A stretch of DNA of 52,254 bases from an uncultured Clostridia bacterium (GTDB taxonomy: Bacteria > Bacillota > Clostridia > Lachnospirales > Cellulosilyticaceae), in the NCBI GenBank assembly GCA_937981575.1, contig CALJNR010000048.1, positions 1 through 52,254 on the forward strand. The letters are read 5' to 3'. Of this stretch, positions 33,445 through 42,773 are shown piece by piece. Made by a program: the position numbers and the translations under genes. Every line of letters starts with the position of its first letter. Position 1 is the stretch's first letter. The notes beneath the pieces were generated by a model. The model was not told where the DNA came from. It saw only the letters and a program-made list of their open reading frames with translations, and did no database searches.

Positions 33445-35859
33445 ATGGTGGTGAGGTATTTGAAAAGACATGATGAAAGTTACATATTAGATATAAATCC
33501 AGCAGCTAATGAAGGCGCAGTAATAAAAGGTGATTGCTATCGTTTTACAGTATTGACCCCTCAAATGATACGTTTAGAATATAATGAACAAGGGGTTTTT
33601 GAAGATTTAGCCTCTCAAGTTGTTATTAATCGCAATTTTCCTGTTCCGGAGTATCGCATTCTTGATGAAGAAGATAATTTTGAATTAATGACAGATCATA
33701 TTCATCTTGTTTATAACAAAAAGAAGTTTAGTAAAAACGGATTAAGCATACAAGTTAAAGGTAATCTAAGTGCCTATCGCAGTATTTGGTATTACGGAGA
33801 GACAGGAGAAAATCTTAAGGGAACTGCAAGAACACTTGATGAAGCGGACGGGGCAATTCCGCTTCAAGATGGACTTTTATCAAGAAATGGATTTGCAGTC
33901 ATTGATGACAGTAAGTCTATATTGATTACAGAAGATGGATGGGTAACTCCGAGAAAAGGGGAGACGATAGATCTTTATTTCCTAGGTTATGGCAGAGAGT
34001 ACTTAAAATGTCTAAAAGACTTTTTTAAATTAGCCGGCAGCACGCCGATGCTGCCGAGATACGCACTTGGAAACTGGTGGAGTAGGTTTCATCCTTATAC
34101 AGATGTGACCTACAAGGAACTTGTAGAAAGATTCAAAACAGAACATACGCCATTCTCAGTAGCGGTATTAGATATGGAATGGCATTTAACCAATATTGAT
34201 CCTAAGTATGGCAGTGGTTGGACGGGATATACCTGGAATAGAGAGTATTTTAAAAATCCAGAAGCATTTTTAAGTATGTTACATAAAGAAGGCATGCATG
34301 TTACACTAAATGTTCACCCTGCTGACGGCGTACGTGCTCATGAAGAGATGTATGTGCCAATGGCCAAAGAACTCGGGGTAGACTATGAGAAGGAAGACAA
34401 GATTTTATTTGATATATCCGATCGTAAATTTTTGGATACATACTTTAAGTACCTTCATCACCCAAATGAAGCAATAGGTGTGGATTTCTGGTGGATTGAC
34501 TGGCAGCAAGGCGGAAGTACCAAAGTTGAAGGATTAGATCCACTTTGGATGCTCAATCACTATCATTTTTTAGATAGTGGAAGATCAGGAAAACGGCCTC
34601 TCACATTTTCAAGATATGCAGGACTTGGAAGCCACCGTTATCCGGTAGGGTTTTCAGGAGATACCTTTGCTACTTGGGAATCCTTAGATTTTCAGCCGTA
34701 TTTCACAGCCACAGCAACTAATGCAGGGTATGGATGGTGGAGTCATGATATAGGTGGACATATGCATGGGGCAAAAAGTGATGAAATGTTAGTGCGATGG
34801 ATACAGTTTGGGGTATTTTCGCCGATTATGCGTATCCACAGCTCGGATAATCCGTTTTTTGTAAAAGAACCATGGAAATATAACTTACATATTGCTGAGA
34901 CGATGAAACGATTTTTACGCCTAAGACATCAAATGGTTCCTTATTTATATACTATGAATTATCAATTTTTCAAAGAAGGGCTGCCGCTTATAAGACCTAT
35001 GTATTATCACAATACAGAGGAGGAAGAAGCGTATCAGGTTTCAAATCAGTATTACTTTGGCTTAGAACTTATTGTATGTCCAATTACAAAACCGGCAGAT
35101 CCAGAAGTTAATATGGGAGTCTTTTATGGCTGGCTTCCAGAAGGGATTTATTATGATTTCTTTTCAGGAAGAGTATACAAAGGGGATAGACGCGTTGCCT
35201 TTTATCGTGACATCACTACAATGCCTGTATTTGCTAAAGCTGGAGCCATCATTCCAATGATACCAGAAGACAAAGTCGCTAATGCTACAGATACTCCTTC
35301 AGATTTAATTGTTAAGGTATTTACAGGGGCAGATGGAAGTTTTTCTATGTATGAAGATGATTCACACAGTGCTGGGGACGTCAATTTAAGTTCAGTAATA
35401 ACACATATGTATTTTGAATGGAGTAAGCGGGCACGATTTGCAATTGATGCAGTTCAAGATAACAATGGGGTCATTCCGGAAAAACGAAGCTATGAAATTC
35501 TTATAGTTGGCGTACAGAATACAGATGACATAGAAATAGTATTAGGTAAAGAAAAAATTGCCTTTATCAAGTCGTATCAACCAGAGTGCAATACAATAAG
35601 TATAAAAGTTGAACCTATAAATACAAATGAACAATTAGTTGTATTTTTAGGGAATATAGATAATGTTAGAGAAAATAATGTTGAATCTGATGTATTTAAT
35701 ATGTTGGATAGAGCACAGATAGATTATGATTTAAAGAGTTTAATTTATCGAATTGTAAAGAAACATAAAGATAGAGATCAGCTTCTTGCGGAATTACAGA
35801 CACTGCAGCTTAAACCCAATCTTCTTGGTGCATTATATGAAATCATTACGGCCTATTAA
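33445..35859 (+). CDS. Intracellular GH31 alpha-glucosidase-like enzyme
   Basis: This 804-residue protein has no signal peptide. After an N-terminal beta-sandwich (about 1-195) comes a GH31 barrel: WWSRFHPYTD near 211, VAVLDMEWH near 240, the nucleophile region FWWIDWQQG with Asp352, then RYPVGFSGDTFATWESL with acid/base Asp406, GWWSHDIGGH and IMRIHSSDNP. C-terminal beta domains follow. The nucleophile segment ends WQQG, not the MNE of common alpha-glucosidases, so linkage preference may differ. It probably trims imported alpha-gluco-oligosaccharides. The ATG at 33445 lacks a ribosome binding site; a TTG at 33460 after GTGAGG is an alternative start. The last 60 residues look like a helical extension. 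Confidence 0.9.
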   Translation: MVVRYLKRHDESYILDINPAANEGAVIKGDCYRFTVLTPQMIRLEYNEQGVFEDLASQVVINRNFPVPEYRILDEEDNFELMTDHIHLVYNKKKFSKNGLSIQVKGNLSAYRSIWYYGETGENLKGTARTLDEADGAIPLQDGLLSRNGFAVIDDSKSILITEDGWVTPRKGETIDLYFLGYGREYLKCLKDFFKLAGSTPMLPRYALGNWWSRFHPYTDVTYKELVERFKTEHTPFSVAVLDMEWHLTNIDPKYGSGWTGYTWNREYFKNPEAFLSMLHKEGMHVTLNVHPADGVRAHEEMYVPMAKELGVDYEKEDKILFDISDRKFLDTYFKYLHHPNEAIGVDFWWIDWQQGGSTKVEGLDPLWMLNHYHFLDSGRSGKRPLTFSRYAGLGSHRYPVGFSGDTFATWESLDFQPYFTATATNAGYGWWSHDIGGHMHGAKSDEMLVRWIQFGVFSPIMRIHSSDNPFFVKEPWKYNLHIAETMKRFLRLRHQMVPYLYTMNYQFFKEGLPLIRPMYYHNTEEEEAYQVSNQYYFGLELIVCPITKPADPEVNMGVFYGWLPEGIYYDFFSGRVYKGDRRVAFYRDITTMPVFAKAGAIIPMIPEDKVANATDTPSDLIVKVFTGADGSFSMYEDDSHSAGDVNLSSVITHMYFEWSKRARFAIDAVQDNNGVIPEKRSYEILIVGVQNTDDIEIVLGKEKIAFIKSYQPECNTISIKVEPINTNEQLVVFLGNIDNVRENNVESDVFNMLDRAQIDYDLKSLIYRIVKKHKDRDQLLAELQTLQLKPNLLGALYEIITAY

Positions 35860-36000
35860 TTACTTTTAAATAGATAATACATACATCTAATAAATTCTAT
35901 GTGATAATAAGTTTCAATTTTATTAGGGAATATCTTCCTTTTATATAGAAGGCAAAAGCATAAAAATTATAATTGACATAAGGAAAGGAAGGGTGATTTT

Positions 36001-38139
36001 ATGAAACTAAAGCAAAATAATAAGTTACAGGGAAAAAAGGTTTTTAAAGAGCAGAGGAGAGAAGCCCAAAGAGATAGAAGAGAGCATTCAGTGAAGTTTT
36101 TCCGCAGAATACATACAAAAATGATTGCAGGATTTTTGCTGCCGGTCTGCTGCATTGTGCTATTAGGAGTAGTATCTTACCAAAAGGCTTCTTCGGTAAT
36201 AATAAGTAACTATGAAAACTCTATTAGTCAAACTTTAGATATGACAGGACAATATTTTACTTTTTCCCTTGGAGTGGTCCGATCACATATTAATGAATTT
36301 TATACAGATGTGAATGTCAATGATTATTATGCAGGAAGATTTGAGCTATCGGCTACAAGAGAAATACAGTTTTTTAATGCGACAGTCGAGGCTTTGAAAA
36401 GAAAGGTTTGGTCAGATGACCTTTTGCAAAATATATATATCTTATCTAAGGATAAACCATCAATGACAACTACAGATGCAAATGATACAGAACTATATGA
36501 TAAGTATATGGCATCTGCTCAAGGATTAAAGGTGTCTGAGCAGCCGGAACGTTATCATTGGTTTGGCAGTGACATAGAGATGGATGAATTGCTTTCATCA
36601 AAGAGTCATGAGAGTGCCATTCGATTAACAAGGAAATTTAAAAAAGGTAATACGTTAATTATGGCAGACATCAGCAAAAAAGAGGTTGATAAGATCTTAA
36701 ATCGACTTGATATGGGAGAAGGCAGTTTGCTTAGTTTGATTACTGAAGATGGACTAGAGATTATATCACACTCAGACAGCATTGCGGAAAATGATGCAGG
36801 AGTCCACAACTCTATATTTTATGGAAGTGATTTTTATGAAGATGCTGTTATGAGTGAGGAAGCAAGCGGATTTCAGTACATAAAGTATAATAATGATAAT
36901 TATATGTTTATCTTCTCAAAGGTAGGGGATACAGGGGCGATGATTTGCGCACTGGTACCAAGAGATAATATTATAGGTCAGGTCCAGGATATCAAAAACA
37001 TTACAATTATCATTGTCATTTTGGCAAGTATTTTAGCTTCATTATTTGGTAACTACATTGCAAGTGATATGGGTAAGGCTATTAGGTATATGACAGAGGT
37101 ATTAAAAAAAGCAGCAAATGGAGATTTCTCTGTTTCACTGGAAGTTAAGAGAAAAGATGAGTTTGGTATTTTGGCAGAGGATATTAAAAATATGATAGCT
37201 CATGTAAAAGGGCTGATTCAAGAAGTCAAAGTAGTTGGGGGAGCATTGTTTTCAGATGCCCATCAAGTTGCAGATACCTCTAAGGTATTTGTAGAAAGTA
37301 CAGACAACATCAAGTTTGCTATTACAGAAATTGAATCGGGTGTAGTACAGTTAGATGAAAACTCTGCTGATTGTATTGGGCAAATGGATTCATTATCACA
37401 CAAGATTACGTTAGTTACTGATAATACCTCTCAGATAAGTTCAATTACAGCGGCTACAGCTAATGCTATTGATAGTGGCATTGGAATAATGGGAGAACTC
37501 AATGAAAAGACCAAGCTGACCATTGAGATTATGAGAAATGTTATAGCTACAGTTGAACTCTTAGAGCGTAAATCAAAAAATATAGGAAAGATTGTAGATG
37601 TTATTAATGAAATTGCAGAGCAGACAAATTTATTATCTCTTAATGCTTCTATCGAATCAGCTAGAGCAGGGGTACATGGCCGCGGATTTGGAGTAGTTGC
37701 AGATGAAATTCGAAAACTCGCAGATCAATCGTTAAAATCAGCCAACCAAATCCGAGCTATTATTGAAGAAATTACAACGAATACTTCTGATGCCTCTAAA
37801 ATTGCAAAGCAAGCAGATGTCATTTTATTGGAGCAGGAAGCCGCAGTGAATAATACAACACAATCTTTCAATACTATGGACTCTCAAATTGAGTTGTTGA
37901 TGAAAGAGTTGAAATGTATCTTAAGTAATATTGATAATATGGAGAAAGATAGAATGAAAACCTCTGATGCTATTATGAGCATCTCAGCCGTATCGGAAGA
38001 AACAACGGCTTGTACTAATACTGTAAGCGATATGGCATTGCAGCAACTGACTGCAGCCAATCAGCTGGATTCAGCATCAGGTGAACTGCTAAGACGAGCA
38101 AGTCAGCTAGAAGAAGCCATTAACCAGTTTACTATCTAA
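36001..38139 (+). CDS. Methyl-accepting chemotaxis protein with external sensor domain
   Basis: This 712-residue receptor begins with an unusually long basic N-terminus (about 40 residues), then TM1 (about 41-60), an external domain of about 270 residues of the double-Cache type ([20 protein letters not shown], then [17 protein letters not shown]), TM2 (334-355), a HAMP domain and a signalling coiled coil with the tip [20 protein letters not shown]. It differs from the first chemoreceptor in having the full external sensor. Its place between the GH31 gene and the sugar-binding protein suggests that it steers cells to the glucan breakdown products, directly or through the binding protein. AAGGAAGGG precedes the ATG. 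Confidence 0.9.
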   Translation: MKLKQNNKLQGKKVFKEQRREAQRDRREHSVKFFRRIHTKMIAGFLLPVCCIVLLGVVSYQKASSVIISNYENSISQTLDMTGQYFTFSLGVVRSHINEFYTDVNVNDYYAGRFELSATREIQFFNATVEALKRKVWSDDLLQNIYILSKDKPSMTTTDANDTELYDKYMASAQGLKVSEQPERYHWFGSDIEMDELLSSKSHESAIRLTRKFKKGNTLIMADISKKEVDKILNRLDMGEGSLLSLITEDGLEIISHSDSIAENDAGVHNSIFYGSDFYEDAVMSEEASGFQYIKYNNDNYMFIFSKVGDTGAMICALVPRDNIIGQVQDIKNITIIIVILASILASLFGNYIASDMGKAIRYMTEVLKKAANGDFSVSLEVKRKDEFGILAEDIKNMIAHVKGLIQEVKVVGGALFSDAHQVADTSKVFVESTDNIKFAITEIESGVVQLDENSADCIGQMDSLSHKITLVTDNTSQISSITAATANAIDSGIGIMGELNEKTKLTIEIMRNVIATVELLERKSKNIGKIVDVINEIAEQTNLLSLNASIESARAGVHGRGFGVVADEIRKLADQSLKSANQIRAIIEEITTNTSDASKIAKQADVILLEQEAAVNNTTQSFNTMDSQIELLMKELKCILSNIDNMEKDRMKTSDAIMSISAVSEETTACTNTVSDMALQQLTAANQLDSASGELLRRASQLEEAINQFTI

Positions 38140-38170
38140 TGACAAGAAGATGGGCAATAAGCACTATTAA

Positions 38171-38206
38171 TAGAAAAGCTGCACCTAATGGGTACAGCTT
38201 TTTCTA
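38171..38206 (+). terminator. Terminator of the second chemoreceptor gene
   Basis: TAGAAAAGCTG (38171-38181) pairs with CAGCTTTTTCTA (38195-38206) around a CACC..GGGT loop region; the T-run lies within the 3' arm. Confidence 0.7.
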
Positions 38207-38275
38207 TACTGGGAGAGGCTGTGTTTTATAATTGTTTTTTAGGATAAGTATTTATAACATTTGTTGAAAAAGCTA

Positions 38276-38324
38276 TTGACATAGTTTGATTAAAATAGTA
38301 AACTATACTTAGTTAACCGGTTAA
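38276..38324 (+). promoter_or_regulatory. Promoter and LacI-type operator of the transporter genes
   Basis: TTGACA (38276-38281) is followed at 17 bases by TAAACT (38299-38304) or at 22 by TATACT (38304-38309). The perfect palindrome TTAACCGGTTAA is at 38313-38324, overlapping the likely start point as at the GH31 promoter. A leader of about 170 bases without a visible gene follows up to the start codon. Confidence 0.8.
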
Positions 38325-38493
38325 ATGAAAGTGAAAATTAGACTATTTAAACAGTCGAGGTTATTTGATGGTTTATACATAGCGATTATTATGTATTGGC
38401 TGACACGATAGTTTAAATACTCCAAGTACATAAATTGGTTGACGAAAAACGTCGGATATTATGATAAACTATTTATAATTAGGGGGTTATTTT

Positions 38494-39786
38494 ATGAAAA
38501 AGTTTAGAAAGTTATCATCATTACTTATGGTTTTAGGTTTGACTGTTGCATCAATAACAGGTTGTGCGGGGAATACGAAAACCAGTGTAAATTCAGGGGC
38601 TGAAACGCCAGTAACTAAAGAAGATAAAAAAGCAGAAGCGCCGGAAGCTATTGTTTTAAAAGTATGGTCTCCAGAAGAAGAACAACAAGTAACAGCAGAG
38701 ATGTGTGAGTTATTTAAAGCTAATCATCCAGAGTATGATATTACTTTTGAATATGCGGTTATGAGTGTGCAGGATTCTATTGATAATATTAAGAAGGACG
38801 CTGAAGTAGCAGCAGATGTCTTTGCATTTCCTTCAGGAGGCATTCCGGAATTAGTAGAAGCTGGACTTATCCTACCTATTACTGTAGATGCAGATGCGAT
38901 TAAAGCAGCTCATGGTGAGGGGGCAATTAAGGGCGTTACATTAAATGATCAGCTTTATGCTGTTCCACAGTCACCGAACTCATGGTTTATGTACTATGAT
39001 AAGAGTCTGTATACAGAAGAAGATGTAACATCATTAGAAAAAATGTTAGCGAAGGATTTAGGTGAGGGGATTAAAAACTTCTCATGTGACATTGATAACA
39101 GTTGGTATATGTCAGCATTCTTCTATGCAAATGGCGGAACTTTATACGGCGAAAATGGGGATGATCCGACTCAATGTTCTTGGAATGATGAAAAAGGGGT
39201 AAAAGCAGCAGAATACCTTATCGATCTTTCAAAAAATCCTAAATATATTGATGATCAAGATGGTTTAGCTGGGTCTTTAATAAGAGAAAGAAAACTTGCA
39301 GCGCTTTGCTCTGGGACTTGGGCAGCAGCAGATGTAAAAGCAGCATTGGGAGATGATTATGCAGCAGTAAAACTTCCAACGATCAATATTGACGGAACAG
39401 ATTATCAGTTAAGAAACTTTGCAGATTTTAGAGCAGTCGGCGTAAACTCTGCTACAAAAGCACCTAAAGCGGCTCAGCAATTAGCAGCATGGTTAGGCGG
39501 AGAAGAGTGTCAATTACTTCGTTTTGAAAAAATCAACTCTACAGCACCAACAGTAAAAGCATTACTTGAAAACCCAGAAGTTGCAAGTAATGCTGCGGTA
39601 TTAGCGCTAAGTACTCAAACAAACTTCTCAATTCCAAATCCATCAACATCTCAACTTGCACAATACTGGACTCCAGCAGGCGCATTTGGTGCAGGCATTA
39701 TAAATGGCGATATTAAAAAGGATAATGCAAAAACAAACCTTGATAAAATGGTTGAAAGTTTCTTATCTAAATTAGTTACAGAATAA
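38494..39786 (+). CDS. Maltose-type sugar-binding lipoprotein of an ABC importer
   Basis: This 430-residue protein is an extracellular solute-binding protein of family 1 (MalE type). The signal peptide ends at the lipobox SITGC with Cys24. The mature part has ADVFAFPSGGIPELVEAGLI, YAVPQSPNSWFMYYDKSL and KLAALCSGTWAAADVKAALG, typical of the binding-protein clefts for oligosaccharides. A G-rich ribosome binding site precedes the ATG. It is the first gene of a unit with two permeases, behind a LacI-type operator. The context points to nigero- or other alpha-gluco-oligosaccharides as ligand; the sequence alone cannot prove this. Confidence 0.93.
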   Translation: MKKFRKLSSLLMVLGLTVASITGCAGNTKTSVNSGAETPVTKEDKKAEAPEAIVLKVWSPEEEQQVTAEMCELFKANHPEYDITFEYAVMSVQDSIDNIKKDAEVAADVFAFPSGGIPELVEAGLILPITVDADAIKAAHGEGAIKGVTLNDQLYAVPQSPNSWFMYYDKSLYTEEDVTSLEKMLAKDLGEGIKNFSCDIDNSWYMSAFFYANGGTLYGENGDDPTQCSWNDEKGVKAAEYLIDLSKNPKYIDDQDGLAGSLIRERKLAALCSGTWAAADVKAALGDDYAAVKLPTINIDGTDYQLRNFADFRAVGVNSATKAPKAAQQLAAWLGGEECQLLRFEKINSTAPTVKALLENPEVASNAAVLALSTQTNFSIPNPSTSQLAQYWTPAGAFGAGIINGDIKKDNAKTNLDKMVESFLSKLVTE

Positions 39787-39906
39787 GTGGTAACAATTTA
39801 TAAACCTTAAGTGGTAAGAAAGTGGGGTGAACGAATTGTTCACCCCAAACTTATATTAAGATGATTTAGCAATTGGGGCTTTAGCAGCGCAGTAAGGAGG
39901 ACAGAA

Positions 39907-41301
39907 ATGAATAAAAAGAAGATAGAGAATCCATTAAAAGTCTTAGCGAGTAAGTTTAAATGGCTCGGACAAACGTTTCGTAAAGGTGATATTTTAACAA
40001 AGCTGTCCTTTATCATAATGGGTCTTTCTAACATTGGGAGAGGACAAATTGCAAAAGGTCTTATGTATATGATTCTAGAACTTAGTTTTATTGTCTATAC
40101 AGTAAGCACTGGTGTTAATAATTTAATTGGCTTAACGACATTAGGAACAACTCAGCAGGAAATGGTATACAGTGAAGAACTCGGGATATTCCAGGTTTTG
40201 CGTGGGGATAATTCTATGATTATGCTGCTGGCAGGTGTAACTACATTATTTATAATTGGATTTTTTATTGTGGTATGGATTTCTAATATTAAATCTGCAA
40301 TTAAAGTGCAAGAACTGAAAGAAACTGGAAAGGAGATCCCGAATTTTATAACCGATATTAAGAGTTTGTTTGATTCAGAGATTCACAAGTTATTATTGGC
40401 CATTCCTATTACAGGACTTGTTTTAGTTAATGTCATTCCGTTATTTTATATGATAATGATGGCATTTACCAATTATGATGTCAATCATCAGCCGCCAGGA
40501 AACCTGTTTACTTGGATTGGGCTTCAAAATTTTAAGTTGCTATTGCTATCCCAAGATACAATAGCAGGTACGTTCTGGCCGGTATTTGGATGGACAATAG
40601 TGTGGGCTTTCTTTGCTACTTTTTCTTGTTTCTTTGGCGGACTCTTTTTAGCACTTTTGATTAATTCAAAAGGCATTGAATTTAAAGGGGTTTGGAGAAC
40701 CCTTTTCATTATGAGTATTGCAGTACCAGGATTTGTTATTCTTTTAATTATCCGTGTTATGTTTGCACCACATGGACCAGTCAATGTCTTATTAAAAGAA
40801 CTTGGATTTATTACGGAATCACTGCCATTCTTTGTAAATGCTACATGGGCAAGAGTTACCGTAATTGTTGTAAATATGATATGGATAGGTATTCCATACA
40901 GTATGTTGATTACTACAGGAATCCTTTCAAATATACCAGCAGATTTATACGAAAGTGCAAAAATCGATGGGGCAGGGCCGATGAAAATATTTGCTAAAAT
41001 CACCATGCCTTATGTACTATTTATTACTACGCCTTATTTAATTACAAACTTTATTGCAAATATTAATAACTTTAATGCGATCTATTTCTTAACTGGTGGG
41101 GGCCCGAATTCTTTGGAATATTTCAAGGGAGCAGGGAAAACAGATTTGTTGGTAACCTGGCTGTTTAAGTTAACTGTAGACAGTAAGGATTATTGTTATG
41201 CTGCAGCAATAGGTATTTTGATTTTTATCCTATCATCTATCTTATCTTTATTCATATACAATAGGTCAGGAGCGGCTAAAAATGAGGAGGGATTCCAATA
41301 A
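39907..41301 (+). CDS. Sugar ABC transporter permease, MalF type, N-terminally extended
   Basis: This 464-residue permease has the MalF-type core in its second half with the EAA coupling loop YESAKIDGAGPMKIFAKITM near 350-370, and LAIPITGLVLVNVIPLFYMI at the start of the core. The first about 155 residues add extra hydrophobic segments, including LSFIIMGLSNIGRGQIAKGL. Normal MalF-type permeases of Firmicutes are near 300 residues, though MalF proper also has extra helices. AAGGAGG lies 8 bases before the ATG. Its stop codon overlaps the next start by one base. No transporter ATPase gene is in the locus, so a shared MsmK-type ATPase elsewhere is assumed. Confidence 0.92.
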   Translation: MNKKKIENPLKVLASKFKWLGQTFRKGDILTKLSFIIMGLSNIGRGQIAKGLMYMILELSFIVYTVSTGVNNLIGLTTLGTTQQEMVYSEELGIFQVLRGDNSMIMLLAGVTTLFIIGFFIVVWISNIKSAIKVQELKETGKEIPNFITDIKSLFDSEIHKLLLAIPITGLVLVNVIPLFYMIMMAFTNYDVNHQPPGNLFTWIGLQNFKLLLLSQDTIAGTFWPVFGWTIVWAFFATFSCFFGGLFLALLINSKGIEFKGVWRTLFIMSIAVPGFVILLIIRVMFAPHGPVNVLLKELGFITESLPFFVNATWARVTVIVVNMIWIGIPYSMLITTGILSNIPADLYESAKIDGAGPMKIFAKITMPYVLFITTPYLITNFIANINNFNAIYFLTGGGPNSLEYFKGAGKTDLLVTWLFKLTVDSKDYCYAAAIGILIFILSSILSLFIYNRSGAAKNEEGFQ

Positions 41302-42614
41302 TGAACACACAAACTATAGGAATAAATACACAAAATATAGGTTTGAATATGAAATCCCTAAAAAAAATTCCCTTCGTTGGTGCAGTGCTGATGACTGCGT
41401 TCTTTCTGCCTGCTGTAAAGATTTCTAGTGAAGGAATAAGTGCTTCGGGAATTAAAATTCTTTTGGAGGCTATTTTGAAATGGGAGACTGTCAATGATGG
41501 GAAAACAGGGATTTGGTTAGTTGCTTTAATTGCTATTTTAGGGGTGTCACTAATAAGTATTTTAACTTCGTCGGGCTTAGCATTTAAATTACCGACCAAA
41601 AAATGCACCAAATATTTGATCTTTACATATGTATTTAATTTTGTAAGTGCATTGTTAATTTTATTCACTGTTACCAAAGCAGTTAATGCATCAGGAGTGA
41701 TCCCAGTAAAATTTTTAATTAAATATCTAAGTTTTGGATATTGGATTTTTCTGATAGGAAGTTTGACTGGACTTATCCTCTCCCTAAGAAGTGCAAAAAT
41801 TAATACGGGCTATGTAGCACTGATCATTATGGCTCTTATATGGCTTTTCCCAGTTGCATGGATTGTTATGATATCTTTTAGAGCAGAAACAGGTTCATAT
41901 ACGTCCTACTTCTGGCCAAAAACATTCACTTTAGACAATTATAAAGTTCTACTAACGGATGGCAGCAGGTTTCCGTTTATGACCTGGTTCGGCAACACTT
42001 TAGTTGTTTCAACCTTTTCTTGTATCGTAACAACCTTTATCGTATTATCAACAGCATTTACATTATCACGTATTCGCTTTGCCGGGCGGAAGTTATTTGT
42101 AAACATCCTACTTATAATTGGGATGTTTCCAGGGTTTATGTCTATGATTGCTGTATATTATATTTTAAAGGGCTTAAATCTTGCGCAATCTTTGACAGCA
42201 CTTGTTGTAGTGTATTCGGGAGGCGCAGCGCTTTTATACTATATTGCTAAAGGATTTTTTGATACGATTCCAAAGGCAATAGATGAGGCTGCATGCATTG
42301 ATGGGGCTACAAAGTGGCAGATGTTTACACAAATTACGATTCCGATATCAAAACCTATTATTATTTATACGATTTTGACTTCTTTTATGGCACCGTGGGC
42401 GGATTTTATTTTCGCTAGGGTGATTATGGGGGACAATTATAAAAAGTATACAGTTGCACTTGGATTATTTACTATGTTATCTAGAGAAAATATTGATGTT
42501 TGGTATACTAGGTTTGCAGCTGGATCAGTGCTCGTATCTATTCCGATTGCGATACTATTTATTGCAATGCAAAAATACTATGTAGAAGGATTGGCGGGTT
42601 CAGTAAAAGGATAA
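41301..42614 (+). CDS. Sugar ABC transporter permease, MalG type, N-terminally extended
   Basis: This 437-residue permease has the MalG-type core in the last 270 residues: FPVAWIVMISFRAETGSYTS, RIRFAGRKLFVNILLIIGMFP (quoted as RIRFAGRKLFVNILLIIG) and the EAA loop IDEAACIDGATKWQMFTQIT. Before it lie about 165 residues with four or so added membrane helices, starting VPFVGAVLMTAFFLP-like (IPFVGAVLMTAFFLPAV). MalG-type permeases are usually 270-290 residues, so the extension is large; both permeases in this pair are extended. GAGGAGGG is 8 bases upstream, inside the previous gene. A terminator-like hairpin follows, ending the transport unit. Confidence 0.92.
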   Translation: MNTQTIGINTQNIGLNMKSLKKIPFVGAVLMTAFFLPAVKISSEGISASGIKILLEAILKWETVNDGKTGIWLVALIAILGVSLISILTSSGLAFKLPTKKCTKYLIFTYVFNFVSALLILFTVTKAVNASGVIPVKFLIKYLSFGYWIFLIGSLTGLILSLRSAKINTGYVALIIMALIWLFPVAWIVMISFRAETGSYTSYFWPKTFTLDNYKVLLTDGSRFPFMTWFGNTLVVSTFSCIVTTFIVLSTAFTLSRIRFAGRKLFVNILLIIGMFPGFMSMIAVYYILKGLNLAQSLTALVVVYSGGAALLYYIAKGFFDTIPKAIDEAACIDGATKWQMFTQITIPISKPIIIYTILTSFMAPWADFIFARVIMGDNYKKYTVALGLFTMLSRENIDVWYTRFAAGSVLVSIPIAILFIAMQKYYVEGLAGSVKG

Positions 42615-42632
42615 TGCTGTCTGGATAATTAC

Positions 42633-42678
42633 AGAGCTGCCCGTAAATGTCATACATTTTTGGGGAAGCTCCTTTTTT
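42633..42678 (+). terminator. Terminator after the permease genes
   Basis: GAGCT then CCC pairs with GGGG then AGCTC, with an inner AAATGT/ACATTT helix, and is followed by CTTTTTT. Confidence 0.75.
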
Positions 42679-42704
42679 GAAAAACAAGGTTAAACGGTTA
42701 TATT
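42677..42704 (+). promoter_or_regulatory. Promoter of the GH87-like gene with an imperfect LacI-type operator
   Basis: TTGAAA (42677-42682) and TATATT (42699-42704) are 16 bases apart. TTAAACGGTTAT (42690-42701) between them matches the operator TTAACCGGTTAA at 10 of 12 positions and overlaps the -10, so the repressor could block this promoter, more weakly than the others. Confidence 0.6.
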
Positions 42705-42773
42705 AAAGGAGAGGAAGAGTGTGTTTGTTAATTTTAACAAGATAAAGATAGTATAAATGACGAGGAGGATTTT

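Noticed and set aside
38438..38465. Second promoter TTGACG with TATGAT before the sugar-binding protein
   Set aside because: The spacer is only 15 bases and the upstream promoter with the operator explains the gene better.
42020..42250. Plus-strand open frame inside the MalG-type permease gene
   Set aside because: It is an out-of-frame shadow of a conserved permease region.
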